Below, one piece after another: positions 7,354 to 15,760 of a stretch of 64,000 nt of DNA (position 1 is its first letter; the number at the start of each line of letters is the position of its first letter). Below the pieces are notes generated by a model. That model was not told the origin of the DNA, did not search any database, and saw only the letters and a list, made by a program, of their open reading frames with translations. This stretch comes from Deferribacteraceae bacterium UBA6799 (GTDB lineage: Bacteria; Chrysiogenota; Deferribacteres; Deferribacterales; Geovibrionaceae). Location: positions 62,001 to 126,000 of the forward strand of contig DKFJ01000007.1 in the NCBI GenBank assembly GCA_002452335.1, read 5' to 3'. Both the position numbers and the translations under genes were made by a program.

Positions 7354-10158
7354 ATGGATTATAAGGATACCCTGAATCTTCCGCAGACCGACTTTCCCAT
7401 GAAAGCCAGTCTGTCGGTGAAAGAGCCCGAAAGGCTGAAAAAGTGGGCTGACGAAAAAGCCTACGAGAAAATGCTCTCCGTCCGCGACAGAAACAACCCC
7501 TACATACTCCATGACGGTCCTCCCTACGCCAACGGCGACATCCACATCGGACACGCTCTTAACAAGATTCTGAAAGATATAATTATTAAGACAAAAGCTC
7601 TGGAAGGCTTCTATACGCCCTATGTCCCCGGATGGGACTGCCACGGTCTGCCCATAGAGCTTCAGGTGGATAAAAAACTCGGCAGCAAAAAAGCTGAAAT
7701 GTCAAAATCCGAGATAAGAAAAGAATGCCGCAAGTACGCCGACAAATTCATAGACAACCAGAGACAGGGATTCATCCGTCTGGGCGGTTTCGGCGACTGG
7801 TATAATCCTTATATTACTATGGACTACAAATACGAGGCGAAAACCCTTCAGGAACTCTACCGTTTCTTCGACAACGGCGGCGTTTTCAAAGGACTCAAGC
7901 CCGTTTACTGGTGTACATCCTGCGTCACTGCCCTGGCTGAGGCGGAGGTGGAATACGACAACCACACATCTACATCCGTGTTTGTCAAATTCCCCATGAA
8001 AGACGCTTTCAAGGCAAAATTCGGTCTGAAAGAATCAGACAGAGTATCAGCGGTAATATGGACCACAACACCCTGGACACTGCCCGCCAACCTCGGGATA
8101 TGCGCCAACGCTGAGCTGGAATACTCCATAGTGAAAGTAACAGACACCTGCAACAAAAACCTTGCCGCAGGCGAATATCTGATACTGGCCACAGAACTGA
8201 TAAAAAATCTGGCGGAGACATTTCACATGCACGCCTATGACAGCGTGAAGACCTTCTTCGGCACAGAGCTGGAGATGGTGGAGTTCAAACACGCCTTTTA
8301 TGACAGGGTGTCTCTTGGAATCCTCGGCGACCACGTCACTCTGGAAGCAGGTACTGGTCTGGTTCACACCGCTCCCGGTCACGGTCAGGAAGACTATGAG
8401 GTGGGGCTTAAATACGGGCTGGAGATACTCAACCCGGTGGACGACCACGGACGCTATAAAAGAAATGTGGAGCTCTTCGCAGAAGAGAGCATATACAAAG
8501 CCGGACCTAAGATTGTGGAGCTGATGGACGAGCAGGGCTCGCTTCTGAGCCACTCAGACATAAGCCACAGCTACCCCCACTGCTGGAGATGCAGCAAACC
8601 CGTTATCTTCCGCGCCACACCCCAGTGGTTCATCGGCATGGAGAACAACGACCTGCGCAAAAATGTCCTTTCCGAACTGAAAAAAGTCCGCTGGACACCC
8701 GCATGGGGCGAAAACCGCATCACAGCCATGATAGAGAACCGCCCTGACTGGTGTATATCACGCCAGAGATCCTGGGGTGTTCCCATCGCCGTTTTCCTCT
8801 GCGAGGACTGCGACGAGGTGGTGACAAACCACGACATACAGGAACGGGTGCTCGCCGCCTTCCGTGAGCACGGAGCGGACGCCTGGTTCGACATGGACAA
8901 CAGCGCCTTCATCCCCGAAGGAACAAAATGCCCCAAATGCGGCGGCACACACTTTAAAAAAGAGACTGACATTCTGGACGTATGGTTCGACTCAGGCACA
9001 TCCCACGCGGCTGTGCTGGAGGAGCGCCCGGAGCTTTCATGGCCAGCCAACATGTATCTGGAAGGATCAGACCAGCACAGAGGCTGGTTCCACAGCTCGA
9101 TCCTGGAAAGTGTCGGCACAAGAGGCGTAGCCCCCTATAAAGAAGTTCTGACACACGGGTTCGTGGTGGACGGCAAAGGACGCAAAATGTCCAAATCGCT
9201 CGGAAACGGTGTCGATCCCAAAGAGATAATCAACAAATACGGCGCGGAAATACTGCGTCTGTGGGTTGCGGCAGAGGACTTCACAGAGGATGTCAGGATA
9301 TCGGACGATATCATCAGCCGTCTGGTGGAATCCTACCGCAAGATAAGAAACACTGCCAGATACCTTCTGGGCAACCTTTATGATTTCAACCCTGATACCG
9401 ACATGGTCGATTTCAAAGATATGCTCGATCTGGACAGATTCGCTCTCGTCAGATGGCAGACTGTTAAAAAGAGAATATATGAGGCATATGATAAATATCA
9501 GCTTCACGTCTTCTATCACTCATTCCTGAATTTCTGCATCGGCGATCTGTCATCCTTCTATCTGGATATATTAAAAGACAGGCTCTATGCCTATAAACCG
9601 GACTCCAGAGAGAGACGCTCAGCCCAGACTGCCCTCTATACGATAGTTAAAGAGATGAGCATAGTGATGGCTCCCGTTCTGTGCTTCACAGCGGATGAGA
9701 TCTATGAATACATCCCCTCTTCCAAAGAGAAGAAAGAGAATGTTTTCATGGAGATGTTCGCCTCCGTGACAGAATACAAAGACGAAGCCAACACTGCCAA
9801 ATGGCAGAAGATACTGGAAGTGCGCAAAGAAGCCACCAAGGCTCTGGAGCTTGCCCGCGCGGCAAAGATCATCGGTCATCCTCTGGACGCCGATATTATA
9901 ATCGGTTCTGACGAAGAGACCGCAAAGGCTCTGAAAGCAGACGAGGGTATCGAGCGCATCTTCATCGTGTCAGAGGTAAAATTCGCCGACATGAACAGCA
10001 TGACAGACTGCCACACATCCGAAGACGGCAAGATAAAAGTCAAGGTAACTCCCTCCGCAAACACTAAATGCGAAAGATGCTGGACAAAATCAGCGTCTGT
10101 GGGACACAGCGCCGAGCATCCCACGCTCTGCACACGCTGCGCCGGAGCAATAGCTTAA
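7354..10158 (+). CDS. ileS: Isoleucyl-tRNA synthetase
   Basis: Class I synthetase charging tRNA-Ile. HIGH is at residues 64-67 and KMSKS at 611-615. Between them lie the CP1 editing domain and the DCHGLPIE segment. The C-terminal zinc finger has two Cys pairs, at about 906/909 and 926/929, which is typical of bacterial-type (type 1) IleRS. Length 934 residues. The start at 7354 is chosen because AAGGAG lies 7 nt upstream; a longer frame to 7294 would put that site inside the gene. It is the first gene of a compact plus-strand operon and overlaps lspA by one base. Confidence 0.97.
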   Translation: MDYKDTLNLPQTDFPMKASLSVKEPERLKKWADEKAYEKMLSVRDRNNPYILHDGPPYANGDIHIGHALNKILKDIIIKTKALEGFYTPYVPGWDCHGLPIELQVDKKLGSKKAEMSKSEIRKECRKYADKFIDNQRQGFIRLGGFGDWYNPYITMDYKYEAKTLQELYRFFDNGGVFKGLKPVYWCTSCVTALAEAEVEYDNHTSTSVFVKFPMKDAFKAKFGLKESDRVSAVIWTTTPWTLPANLGICANAELEYSIVKVTDTCNKNLAAGEYLILATELIKNLAETFHMHAYDSVKTFFGTELEMVEFKHAFYDRVSLGILGDHVTLEAGTGLVHTAPGHGQEDYEVGLKYGLEILNPVDDHGRYKRNVELFAEESIYKAGPKIVELMDEQGSLLSHSDISHSYPHCWRCSKPVIFRATPQWFIGMENNDLRKNVLSELKKVRWTPAWGENRITAMIENRPDWCISRQRSWGVPIAVFLCEDCDEVVTNHDIQERVLAAFREHGADAWFDMDNSAFIPEGTKCPKCGGTHFKKETDILDVWFDSGTSHAAVLEERPELSWPANMYLEGSDQHRGWFHSSILESVGTRGVAPYKEVLTHGFVVDGKGRKMSKSLGNGVDPKEIINKYGAEILRLWVAAEDFTEDVRISDDIISRLVESYRKIRNTARYLLGNLYDFNPDTDMVDFKDMLDLDRFALVRWQTVKKRIYEAYDKYQLHVFYHSFLNFCIGDLSSFYLDILKDRLYAYKPDSRERRSAQTALYTIVKEMSIVMAPVLCFTADEIYEYIPSSKEKKENVFMEMFASVTEYKDEANTAKWQKILEVRKEATKALELARAAKIIGHPLDADIIIGSDEETAKALKADEGIERIFIVSEVKFADMNSMTDCHTSEDGKIKVKVTPSANTKCERCWTKSASVGHSAEHPTLCTRCAGAIA

Positions 10159-10643
10159 TGAAAAAGATACTGATAATAGTATCTCTCGCCATAGTGGCGC
10201 TGGATCAGTGGACGAAGATGTATATCAAGTCGAACTTCGCCCTGCACGAGTCGAGACCCGTCATAGACGGTTTTTTCGACATAACCTATGTACTGAACCC
10301 CGGAGCGGCCTTCGGTTTTCTGGCTAAGCTGGACGATACATACCGCCGTGGTTTTTTCGTGGTAGTCACCATTATTGCCATAGCAGCGGTGGCTTACCTC
10401 CTCTACAAAGAAAAAGGGATGAAACTGCGCCTGATTTCGTATACTCTTGTATTAGCCGGAGCAGCGGGGAACTTCATCGACCGTATCTATATGGGCAAAG
10501 TTGTTGACTTCCTGCTTTTTTACTACAAAACATACCAGTGGCCCGCCTTCAACGTGGCAGACACTGCCATATCTATAGGTATCGGGCTTCTGATGCTGGA
10601 TTATTTTTTCATAAAGAGGAGCAAAGATGAAAGTAATGCCTAA
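10158..10643 (+). CDS. lspA: Lipoprotein signal peptidase
   Basis: Membrane aspartyl protease that removes the signal peptide of diacylglyceryl-prolipoproteins (signal peptidase II). The 161 residues show four hydrophobic helices and the family motifs: LDQWTK near the N-terminus, NPGAAFGF, AGAAGNFIDR (first catalytic Asp) and FNVADTAISIG (second catalytic Asp). The ATG at 10158 shares one base with the ileS stop (TAATG); the ileS-lspA pairing is common in bacteria. It overlaps purH by 17 nt. Confidence 0.95.
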   Translation: MKKILIIVSLAIVALDQWTKMYIKSNFALHESRPVIDGFFDITYVLNPGAAFGFLAKLDDTYRRGFFVVVTIIAIAAVAYLLYKEKGMKLRLISYTLVLAGAAGNFIDRIYMGKVVDFLLFYYKTYQWPAFNVADTAISIGIGLLMLDYFFIKRSKDESNA

Positions 10644-12171
10644 ATCCGCTCTGATCAGCGTGTCTGACAAAAGCGGTATCGTAGACTTTGCGAAAGGTCT
10701 TAGGAAACACGGTGTAAAGATCATCTCCACCGGAGGGACAGCAAAACTGCTCGCTGACAGCGGTGTGGAGATCATGGAGATCTCTGAATTCACAGGATTT
10801 CCCGAAATGCTCGACGGCAGAGTGAAAACCCTGCACCCCAAAGTTCACGGAGGCATACTCAATATCCGTGACAACGCCAAGCATCAGGCAACTATGAAAG
10901 AACACAGCCTCGAGGACATCGACATGGTTGTCGTGAACCTCTACCCCTTCGAAGCAACAGTAGCCAAAGGCGCTGAACACGATGAAGTGGTGGAAAACAT
11001 CGACATCGGCGGTCCTTCCATGATACGTTCAGCGGCTAAAAACCATAAATTCGTAACCGTTATCGTTGACAACAACGACTTCGACAGAGTTCTTTCAGAG
11101 ATGGCTAACGGCGGTACAGAGCTTGACACCCGTATAGACCTCGCCAGAAAGGCTTACTCTCACACAGGCGTATACGATTCTATCATCGCTTCTTATTTTA
11201 ATAAGAAACTCGGCGTAAAATTCCCCGAGGAGATAGCCATTCCCGCACGCAAGAAACAGCCCATGAGATACGGCGAAAACCCCCATCAGGATTCTGCCTT
11301 CTATGTGAAGCCTCTTGTGAACGAGGTCAGCGTTGCCACAGGCAAACAGCTTCAGGGTAAAGAGCTTTCTTTCAACAACATAGTAGACATACACGCCACT
11401 CTGGAACTGGTAAAAGAGTTCAAAGAACCGGCTGTAGCTATCATAAAACACACCAACCCCTGCGGATGCGCCACAGGATCGACAGTGAACGAGGCATATG
11501 AAAAAGCCCTCGCATGCGACCCTGTCTCAGCTTTCGGCGGTATTGTCGGTGTAAACCGTGAGGTGGACGCTGCCCTCGCAGAAGAGCTCGGAAAGCTCTT
11601 CCTCGAAGTGGTTCTCGCTCCCTCTTTCACTAAAGAAGCAAAAGATCTGTTCGCCGCTAAGAAAAACCTGCGTCTCATCGAACTGGGCGACATATACGGC
11701 GACCGTGATTCTGAGCTGGACATCAAAAACGTTACAGGCGGTATCCTGCTTCAGGACAGAGACCTGCACGAGATAGATGACATCAAGGCTCTTCCCGTTC
11801 CCACTAAAAGAAAACCCACAGAATTCGAATACAAAGCTATGGCTTTCGCATGGAAAGTGGCTAAACACGTTAAATCCAACGCCATCGTATACTGCACAGA
11901 CGACCGCACAGTAGGCGTGGGCGCCGGACAGATGAGCCGTGTGGATTCATCCAAAATAGCCGCCAGCAAAGCAAGAGCTGAACTGAAGGGAACTGTAATG
12001 TCATCAGACGCTTTCTTCCCCTTCAGAGACAGTGTGGACGAAGCGGCTGAGAGAGGCATCACCGCCATCATCTCTCCCGGAGGCTCCATCCGTGACGAAG
12101 AGGTCATCGCGGCTGCGGACGAACACGGCATAGCCATGGTGTTCACCGGCGTCAGACACTTCAAACATTAA
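10627..12171 (+). CDS. purH: Bifunctional AICAR formyltransferase/IMP cyclohydrolase
   Basis: Catalyses the last two steps of IMP synthesis: formylation of AICAR with 10-formyl-THF, then ring closure. The N-terminal MGS-like IMP cyclohydrolase domain (about residues 1-190) contains STGGTAKLL and DGRVKTLHPKVHGG. The larger AICAR formyltransferase domain has KHTNPCGCA and AFGGIVGVN. The 514-residue length is standard. ATG at 10627 has GAGGAG upstream and lies inside the lspA end. It is followed by a terminator, then purD and purE, so purine genes cluster here behind ileS-lspA. Confidence 0.96.
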   Translation: MKVMPKSALISVSDKSGIVDFAKGLRKHGVKIISTGGTAKLLADSGVEIMEISEFTGFPEMLDGRVKTLHPKVHGGILNIRDNAKHQATMKEHSLEDIDMVVVNLYPFEATVAKGAEHDEVVENIDIGGPSMIRSAAKNHKFVTVIVDNNDFDRVLSEMANGGTELDTRIDLARKAYSHTGVYDSIIASYFNKKLGVKFPEEIAIPARKKQPMRYGENPHQDSAFYVKPLVNEVSVATGKQLQGKELSFNNIVDIHATLELVKEFKEPAVAIIKHTNPCGCATGSTVNEAYEKALACDPVSAFGGIVGVNREVDAALAEELGKLFLEVVLAPSFTKEAKDLFAAKKNLRLIELGDIYGDRDSELDIKNVTGGILLQDRDLHEIDDIKALPVPTKRKPTEFEYKAMAFAWKVAKHVKSNAIVYCTDDRTVGVGAGQMSRVDSSKIAASKARAELKGTVMSSDAFFPFRDSVDEAAERGITAIISPGGSIRDEEVIAAADEHGIAMVFTGVRHFKH

Positions 12172-12195
12172 TAAATATTAGCGTTATAAAATAAA

Positions 12196-12227
12196 AATCC
12201 TCGCCTGTAATGGGGCGGGGATTTTTT
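12196..12227 (+). terminator. Terminator-like hairpin between purH and purD
   Basis: AATCCTCGCC (12196-12205) pairs with GGCGGGGATT (12214-12223), with one T:G wobble, and is followed by a T run. The purD ribosome site follows a few bases later, so it may reduce rather than end transcription into purD. Confidence 0.75.
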
Positions 12228-12240
12228 GTAAGGAGATAGA

Positions 12241-13530
12241 ATGAAAATTCTTGTGATAGGCTCAGGCGGCAGGGAACACGCCCTCTGCTGGAAAATAGCC
12301 CAAAGCCCTCTGGCAGCGAAAATATTTGCCGCTCCGGGCAATGGCGGAACCCATCTAGAGAACAAAACGGTCAACGTACCCATAGAAGCCACAGACCTTA
12401 AAAAACTGCTGGACTTCGCTCTGACCGAAAAAATAGATCTGACTGTCGTGGGTCCGGAAGACCCACTGGCGGCTGGAATTGTCGATCTGTTCGAGGAGAA
12501 CGGACTTAGAGTGTTCGGTCCCTGCAAAGCGGCGGCTCAGCTGGAGGCCAGCAAGGCCTTCGCCAAAGATATAATGATAAAGGCGGGAATCCCCACAGCG
12601 GCATACGGCGAATTCACCGATTACGAATCAGCCAAAGCCTATGTTGAGAAACAGGGCGCGCCCATAGTGGTCAAGGCGGACGGTCTGGCCGCCGGAAAAG
12701 GCGTTACCGTGGCTCAGACTCTGGACGAGGCGGTCAGCGCCCTGAAAGAGATCTTTCTGGACAACGTGTTCGGCAGCGCCGGAGCGAAGGTTGTCATAGA
12801 GGAATTCCTCGCTGGCGAAGAGGCTTCATATCTGGCGTTCACCGATGGAAAGACTGTTCTACCCATGGTGACCAGCCAGGATCACAAGGCTGTTTATGAC
12901 GGCGATAAAGGTCCCAACACAGGCGGAATGGGAGCCTACTCCCCCGCGCCGGTTGTTACGCCTGAACTGTTTGACCGTGTGACAAAAGAGATAGCCTATC
13001 CCCTGATAAAAACCATGGCAAAGGACGGCATCACCTTCAAAGGCATCATCTACGCCGGACTGATGATAAACAACGGCGAGCCGAAGGTTCTGGAGTTCAA
13101 CGCCCGGTTCGGCGATCCGGAGACACAGCCCGTTCTTTCACGTCTGGCATCCGACATCGTGCCGGTATTTCTGGCATGCACCGACCAGACTCTGGACAAG
13201 GTGGAGATAGAATGGAGCGACAACCCCACAGTATGCGTTGTCATGGCTTCCGGCGGTTACCCGAAATCATATCAGAAAGGATATGAGATAACAGGGATAG
13301 CCGAAGCGGACAGGATAGAAGGCGTAAAGGTCTTTCACGCAGGAACTGCTGACAGTGACGGCAAAACCGTCAACACAGGCGGACGGGTTCTGGGCGTGAC
13401 AGCCATAGGCGAAACGCTGGAAGAGACCATAAAAACTGCCTATAAAGCAGTGGAAAAGATACACTGGCAGGATGTACACTTCAGAAAAGATATAGGCGCG
13501 AAAGCTCTCAGGAGGATGAAAGGTGAGTAA
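12241..13530 (+). CDS. purD: Phosphoribosylamine--glycine ligase (GAR synthetase)
   Basis: ATP-grasp ligase that joins phosphoribosylamine and glycine, the second step of purine synthesis. The N-terminal SGGREHALCWK segment, VVGPEDPLAAGIVD, the ATP-grasp core (VKADGLAAGKGV and FNARFGDPETQ) and the C-terminal GGRVLGVTA are all characteristic. The 429-residue length is normal. AAGGAG precedes ATG at 12241. The 3' end overlaps purE by 8 nt. Confidence 0.96.
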   Translation: MKILVIGSGGREHALCWKIAQSPLAAKIFAAPGNGGTHLENKTVNVPIEATDLKKLLDFALTEKIDLTVVGPEDPLAAGIVDLFEENGLRVFGPCKAAAQLEASKAFAKDIMIKAGIPTAAYGEFTDYESAKAYVEKQGAPIVVKADGLAAGKGVTVAQTLDEAVSALKEIFLDNVFGSAGAKVVIEEFLAGEEASYLAFTDGKTVLPMVTSQDHKAVYDGDKGPNTGGMGAYSPAPVVTPELFDRVTKEIAYPLIKTMAKDGITFKGIIYAGLMINNGEPKVLEFNARFGDPETQPVLSRLASDIVPVFLACTDQTLDKVEIEWSDNPTVCVVMASGGYPKSYQKGYEITGIAEADRIEGVKVFHAGTADSDGKTVNTGGRVLGVTAIGETLEETIKTAYKAVEKIHWQDVHFRKDIGAKALRRMKGE

Positions 13531-14017
13531 GGTCGGAATAATAATGGGCAGCAAGTCCGATTATGATATCGCTAAAGAAGCGGTGGATGTTCTGAAGAGT
13601 TTCGGCATAGAATACGAAGTGATCGTTTCCAGCGCCCACAGAACTCCCGAGCGCACTCTGGAATGGTCGAAAACTGCCGAAAGCAGAGGTCTGGACGCTA
13701 TAATAGCTCTGGCGGGAGCCGCGGCTCATCTGGCTGGGGTTATCGCCAGCGAAACAAACCTACCTGTGATAGCTGTCCCTGTGGCGGCTACAGCTCTGAA
13801 CGGTCTGGACGCCCTGCTCTCCATGGTGCAGATGCCCGGAGGCATACCTGTGGCGACTATGGCCATCGGAAAAGCTGGATCCAAAAACGCCGGAATCTTC
13901 GCAGCGCAGATATTAGGACGCAGAGAACCTGAAATAGCCCGGAAACTGGCGCAGTATAAAGAAGACATGAAACAGAAGGTCTATCAGGACAATGAAGCTC
14001 TTCAGGAAATGCTTTGA
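13523..14017 (+). CDS. purE: N5-carboxyaminoimidazole ribonucleotide mutase
   Basis: PurE isomerises N5-CAIR to CAIR in purine synthesis. The 164-residue protein shows GSKSDYD at the N-terminus, SAHRTPE and GAAAHLAGV, the family hallmarks of the class I enzyme. It starts with GTG at 13523, inside the end of purD, with GGAGG 7 nt upstream. The next gene starts at the last base of its stop (TGATG). No purK is visible in the window. Confidence 0.95.
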   Translation: MSKVGIIMGSKSDYDIAKEAVDVLKSFGIEYEVIVSSAHRTPERTLEWSKTAESRGLDAIIALAGAAAHLAGVIASETNLPVIAVPVAATALNGLDALLSMVQMPGGIPVATMAIGKAGSKNAGIFAAQILGRREPEIARKLAQYKEDMKQKVYQDNEALQEML

Positions 14018-14607
14018 TGCTTATAGGCTCTCAGGAAGTTATATATGATATCTTCAGGCGGGCTCGTTGTTTAAGCGAGCCCGTTGTTTTTCCCACCGAC
14101 ACTATATACGGTATCGGAGCGCCTCTGGCTGACAGCGAAGCCAACCGTAAGATATATGACATCAAAGGCAGAGAGAAGAACAAGCCCTTCCCCGTTCTGA
14201 TATCTTCCATGAAACAGGCGAAAAGTCTGGCGGACACCGCCATGCACGCTGATCTGATAAAAAAACTCTGGCCTGGCGCATATACTCTGATTCTGAAAGC
14301 GAAAGATAATGTGGAGAATCTTTATACCCTGAACGGCAATATCGCCCTCCGCATGCCTGCCGATAAACGTCTGACAGACCTGATAGAAAAGACTGGACCA
14401 CTAAGCGCCACCAGCGCCAACCTCTCCGGTCAGGAATACACTTCTGATTTCATACGGATTTTGACCTGTTTTCAATCCAGTGTGAAATTTTATGTCCATT
14501 CACGCACTAATGCTCTTAATTCTTCAGTAATAATAGATCTTACATCAGACGAGCCTGTTATTCTCAGGGGTGAAATAAACCTGCATGAAATACTGACAGA
14601 TAAATGA
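14017..14607 (+). CDS. tsaC: L-threonylcarbamoyladenylate synthase (Sua5/YciO/YrdC family)
   Basis: A 196-residue YrdC-fold protein. It is predicted to make threonylcarbamoyl-AMP from threonine, bicarbonate and ATP for the t6A37 modification of tRNAs. The motif VFPTDTIYGIGAPL near the N-terminus, KGREKNKPFPVLI and the SATSANLSG segment define the family. Length fits the short TsaC form rather than the longer Sua5. The symbol is assigned by family; the paralogue YciO cannot be excluded. ATG at 14017 overlaps the purE stop. It ends the operon and no terminator hairpin is obvious downstream. Confidence 0.85.
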   Translation: MLIGSQEVIYDIFRRARCLSEPVVFPTDTIYGIGAPLADSEANRKIYDIKGREKNKPFPVLISSMKQAKSLADTAMHADLIKKLWPGAYTLILKAKDNVENLYTLNGNIALRMPADKRLTDLIEKTGPLSATSANLSGQEYTSDFIRILTCFQSSVKFYVHSRTNALNSSVIIDLTSDEPVILRGEINLHEILTDK

Positions 14608-14634
14608 AAATTATGTAAAGACCTATTTCTATTA

Positions 14635-14663
14635 TTGACACTTTAATTTGACAGGATTAAAAT
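14635..14663 (+). promoter_or_regulatory. Strong sigma-70-type promoter of the cytochrome gene
   Basis: A perfect TTGACA (14635-14640) and TAAAAT (14658-14663) are separated by exactly 17 bp, 29 bp upstream of the cytochrome start codon. One of the best promoter matches in the window. Confidence 0.8.
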
Positions 14664-14692
14664 TGCTAAACTTTTTTACAAAAGGAGATACC

Positions 14693-15061
14693 ATGAAGAA
14701 AGTTATACTTGCTGTAATGGTTGTTTTCGCATTCGCGCTTGTCGCTATTGCGGCTAATAACGGCCCTGCTACAATCGATCTCGCAAAAGTATGGGGACTT
14801 CAGACAACTAAGAAACCTGTTCAGTTTCCCCACGCTGTTCACCAGTCCAAAAACCAGTGTACAGACTGCCACGTTAAAGCTGATGGCGGCGCTCTGAAAA
14901 GTGTAAAAACCGGCGCTCCTCTCGATCCTAAAGCACTCGTTGCTGCCGGCACTCTGAAGAAAGGCGGCATGAAAAACGCTATTCACGATGAATTCTGCTG
15001 GGAATGCCACGTTCAGAAAAAAGTTCCTCAGGGCAAATCCTGCACAAAATGCCACAAGTAA
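14693..15061 (+). CDS. Triheme c7-type periplasmic cytochrome c
   Basis: A 122-residue exported cytochrome with a signal peptide (about residues 1-20, ending in AIA). Three CxxCH heme sites lie at residues 56-60, 102-106 and 117-121. Additional His residues at 47, 50 and 98 can serve as distal ligands, giving bis-His hemes. The FPHAVHQ motif and spacing are those of the class III cytochrome c7 family (PpcA-like and relatives), small electron carriers in the periplasm of metal- or sulfur-reducing anaerobes. ATG at 14693 has AAAGGAG upstream. It stands alone between a strong promoter and a strong terminator, consistent with high expression. Confidence 0.93.
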   Translation: MKKVILAVMVVFAFALVAIAANNGPATIDLAKVWGLQTTKKPVQFPHAVHQSKNQCTDCHVKADGGALKSVKTGAPLDPKALVAAGTLKKGGMKNAIHDEFCWECHVQKKVPQGKSCTKCHK

Positions 15062-15083
15062 TCTGACTTACAGTTAAGATTCA

Positions 15084-15119
15084 AAAAAAATAACCCCGCT
15101 TTATCAGGCGGGGTTTTTT
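15084..15119. terminator. Bidirectional terminator
   Basis: AACCCCGC (15092-15099) pairs with GCGGGGTT (15108-15115). A run of A before and of T after lets it serve both the cytochrome gene and the converging minus-strand gene at 15122. Confidence 0.9.
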
Positions 15120-15121
15120 AT

Positions 15122-15613
15122 TTATTTCGGAAGTATCTTTTCCAGCTCAGCTATCTGAGAGATGATAGCCGGTTCATCCACCCATCCGTTCGCCTTATGC
15201 AGAAGGTCTTTTGCCTTCTGATACGCCTCGTGTCTGGCCTCTTCTGTCTCCTCTCTCTCCGCCTGTTCTATCAGATTCATGCTCATGTCGAAAATCGACC
15301 ATATCATATACCTGATCTGACGCGCTTTGTCATATTTCATCGCTATTCTGAAAGAGAAGAACACGATGACCAGATAGATGGCCCACAGATACCATTTGAA
15401 AGGCTGATACAGCAGATAGACGGTGCCTATCATTATCACAGACATAGCGATGGCCATACCAAGCCCCGGTACTCCCACATAAAAAACAGGTTCGCCGGGC
15501 GCTCCAATCTTCTGATTGTGACGTATGCTTCTGAACGCTTTCTGGTTCTCAAATTTTTTCTTATAAACATCATACAGTTGTTTAAACTCTTCACTTATAC
15601 GGACGTTTTGCAT
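15122..15613 (-). CDS. Small membrane protein of unknown function
   Basis: A 163-residue protein I do not recognise. It has a charged N-terminal segment (residues 1-40, Lys/Arg/Gln-rich), two adjacent hydrophobic helices (about 46-69 and 73-92), and a long, mostly helical C-terminal region (about 95-163) rich in Glu and Ala. This gives a hairpin membrane anchor with cytoplasmic helices. It is a single gene converging on the cytochrome gene and sharing its terminator; a functional link to the cytochrome is not implied. Codon use looks like that of its neighbours. Confidence 0.75.
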   Translation of the reverse strand: MQNVRISEEFKQLYDVYKKKFENQKAFRSIRHNQKIGAPGEPVFYVGVPGLGMAIAMSVIMIGTVYLLYQPFKWYLWAIYLVIVFFSFRIAMKYDKARQIRYMIWSIFDMSMNLIEQAEREETEEARHEAYQKAKDLLHKANGWVDEPAIISQIAELEKILPK

Positions 15614-15689
15614 CTTAAATATCCTTTTTACATTAATAAGTTTAAAATTTACATCATCTATAATTTTAATACAAGTTTTTTAAAATAAA

Positions 15690-15718
15690 GTGACAATTTA
15701 GTTAACTTAGTATATACT
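15690..15718 (+). promoter_or_regulatory. Candidate promoter of the chemoreceptor operon
   Basis: GTGACA (15690-15695) and TATACT (15713-15718) with 17-bp spacing, 42 bp upstream of the chemoreceptor start. Confidence 0.45.
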
Positions 15719-15760
15719 TATGACGATATCTTATTATATAAATTCTGTACGGGGAACTCA

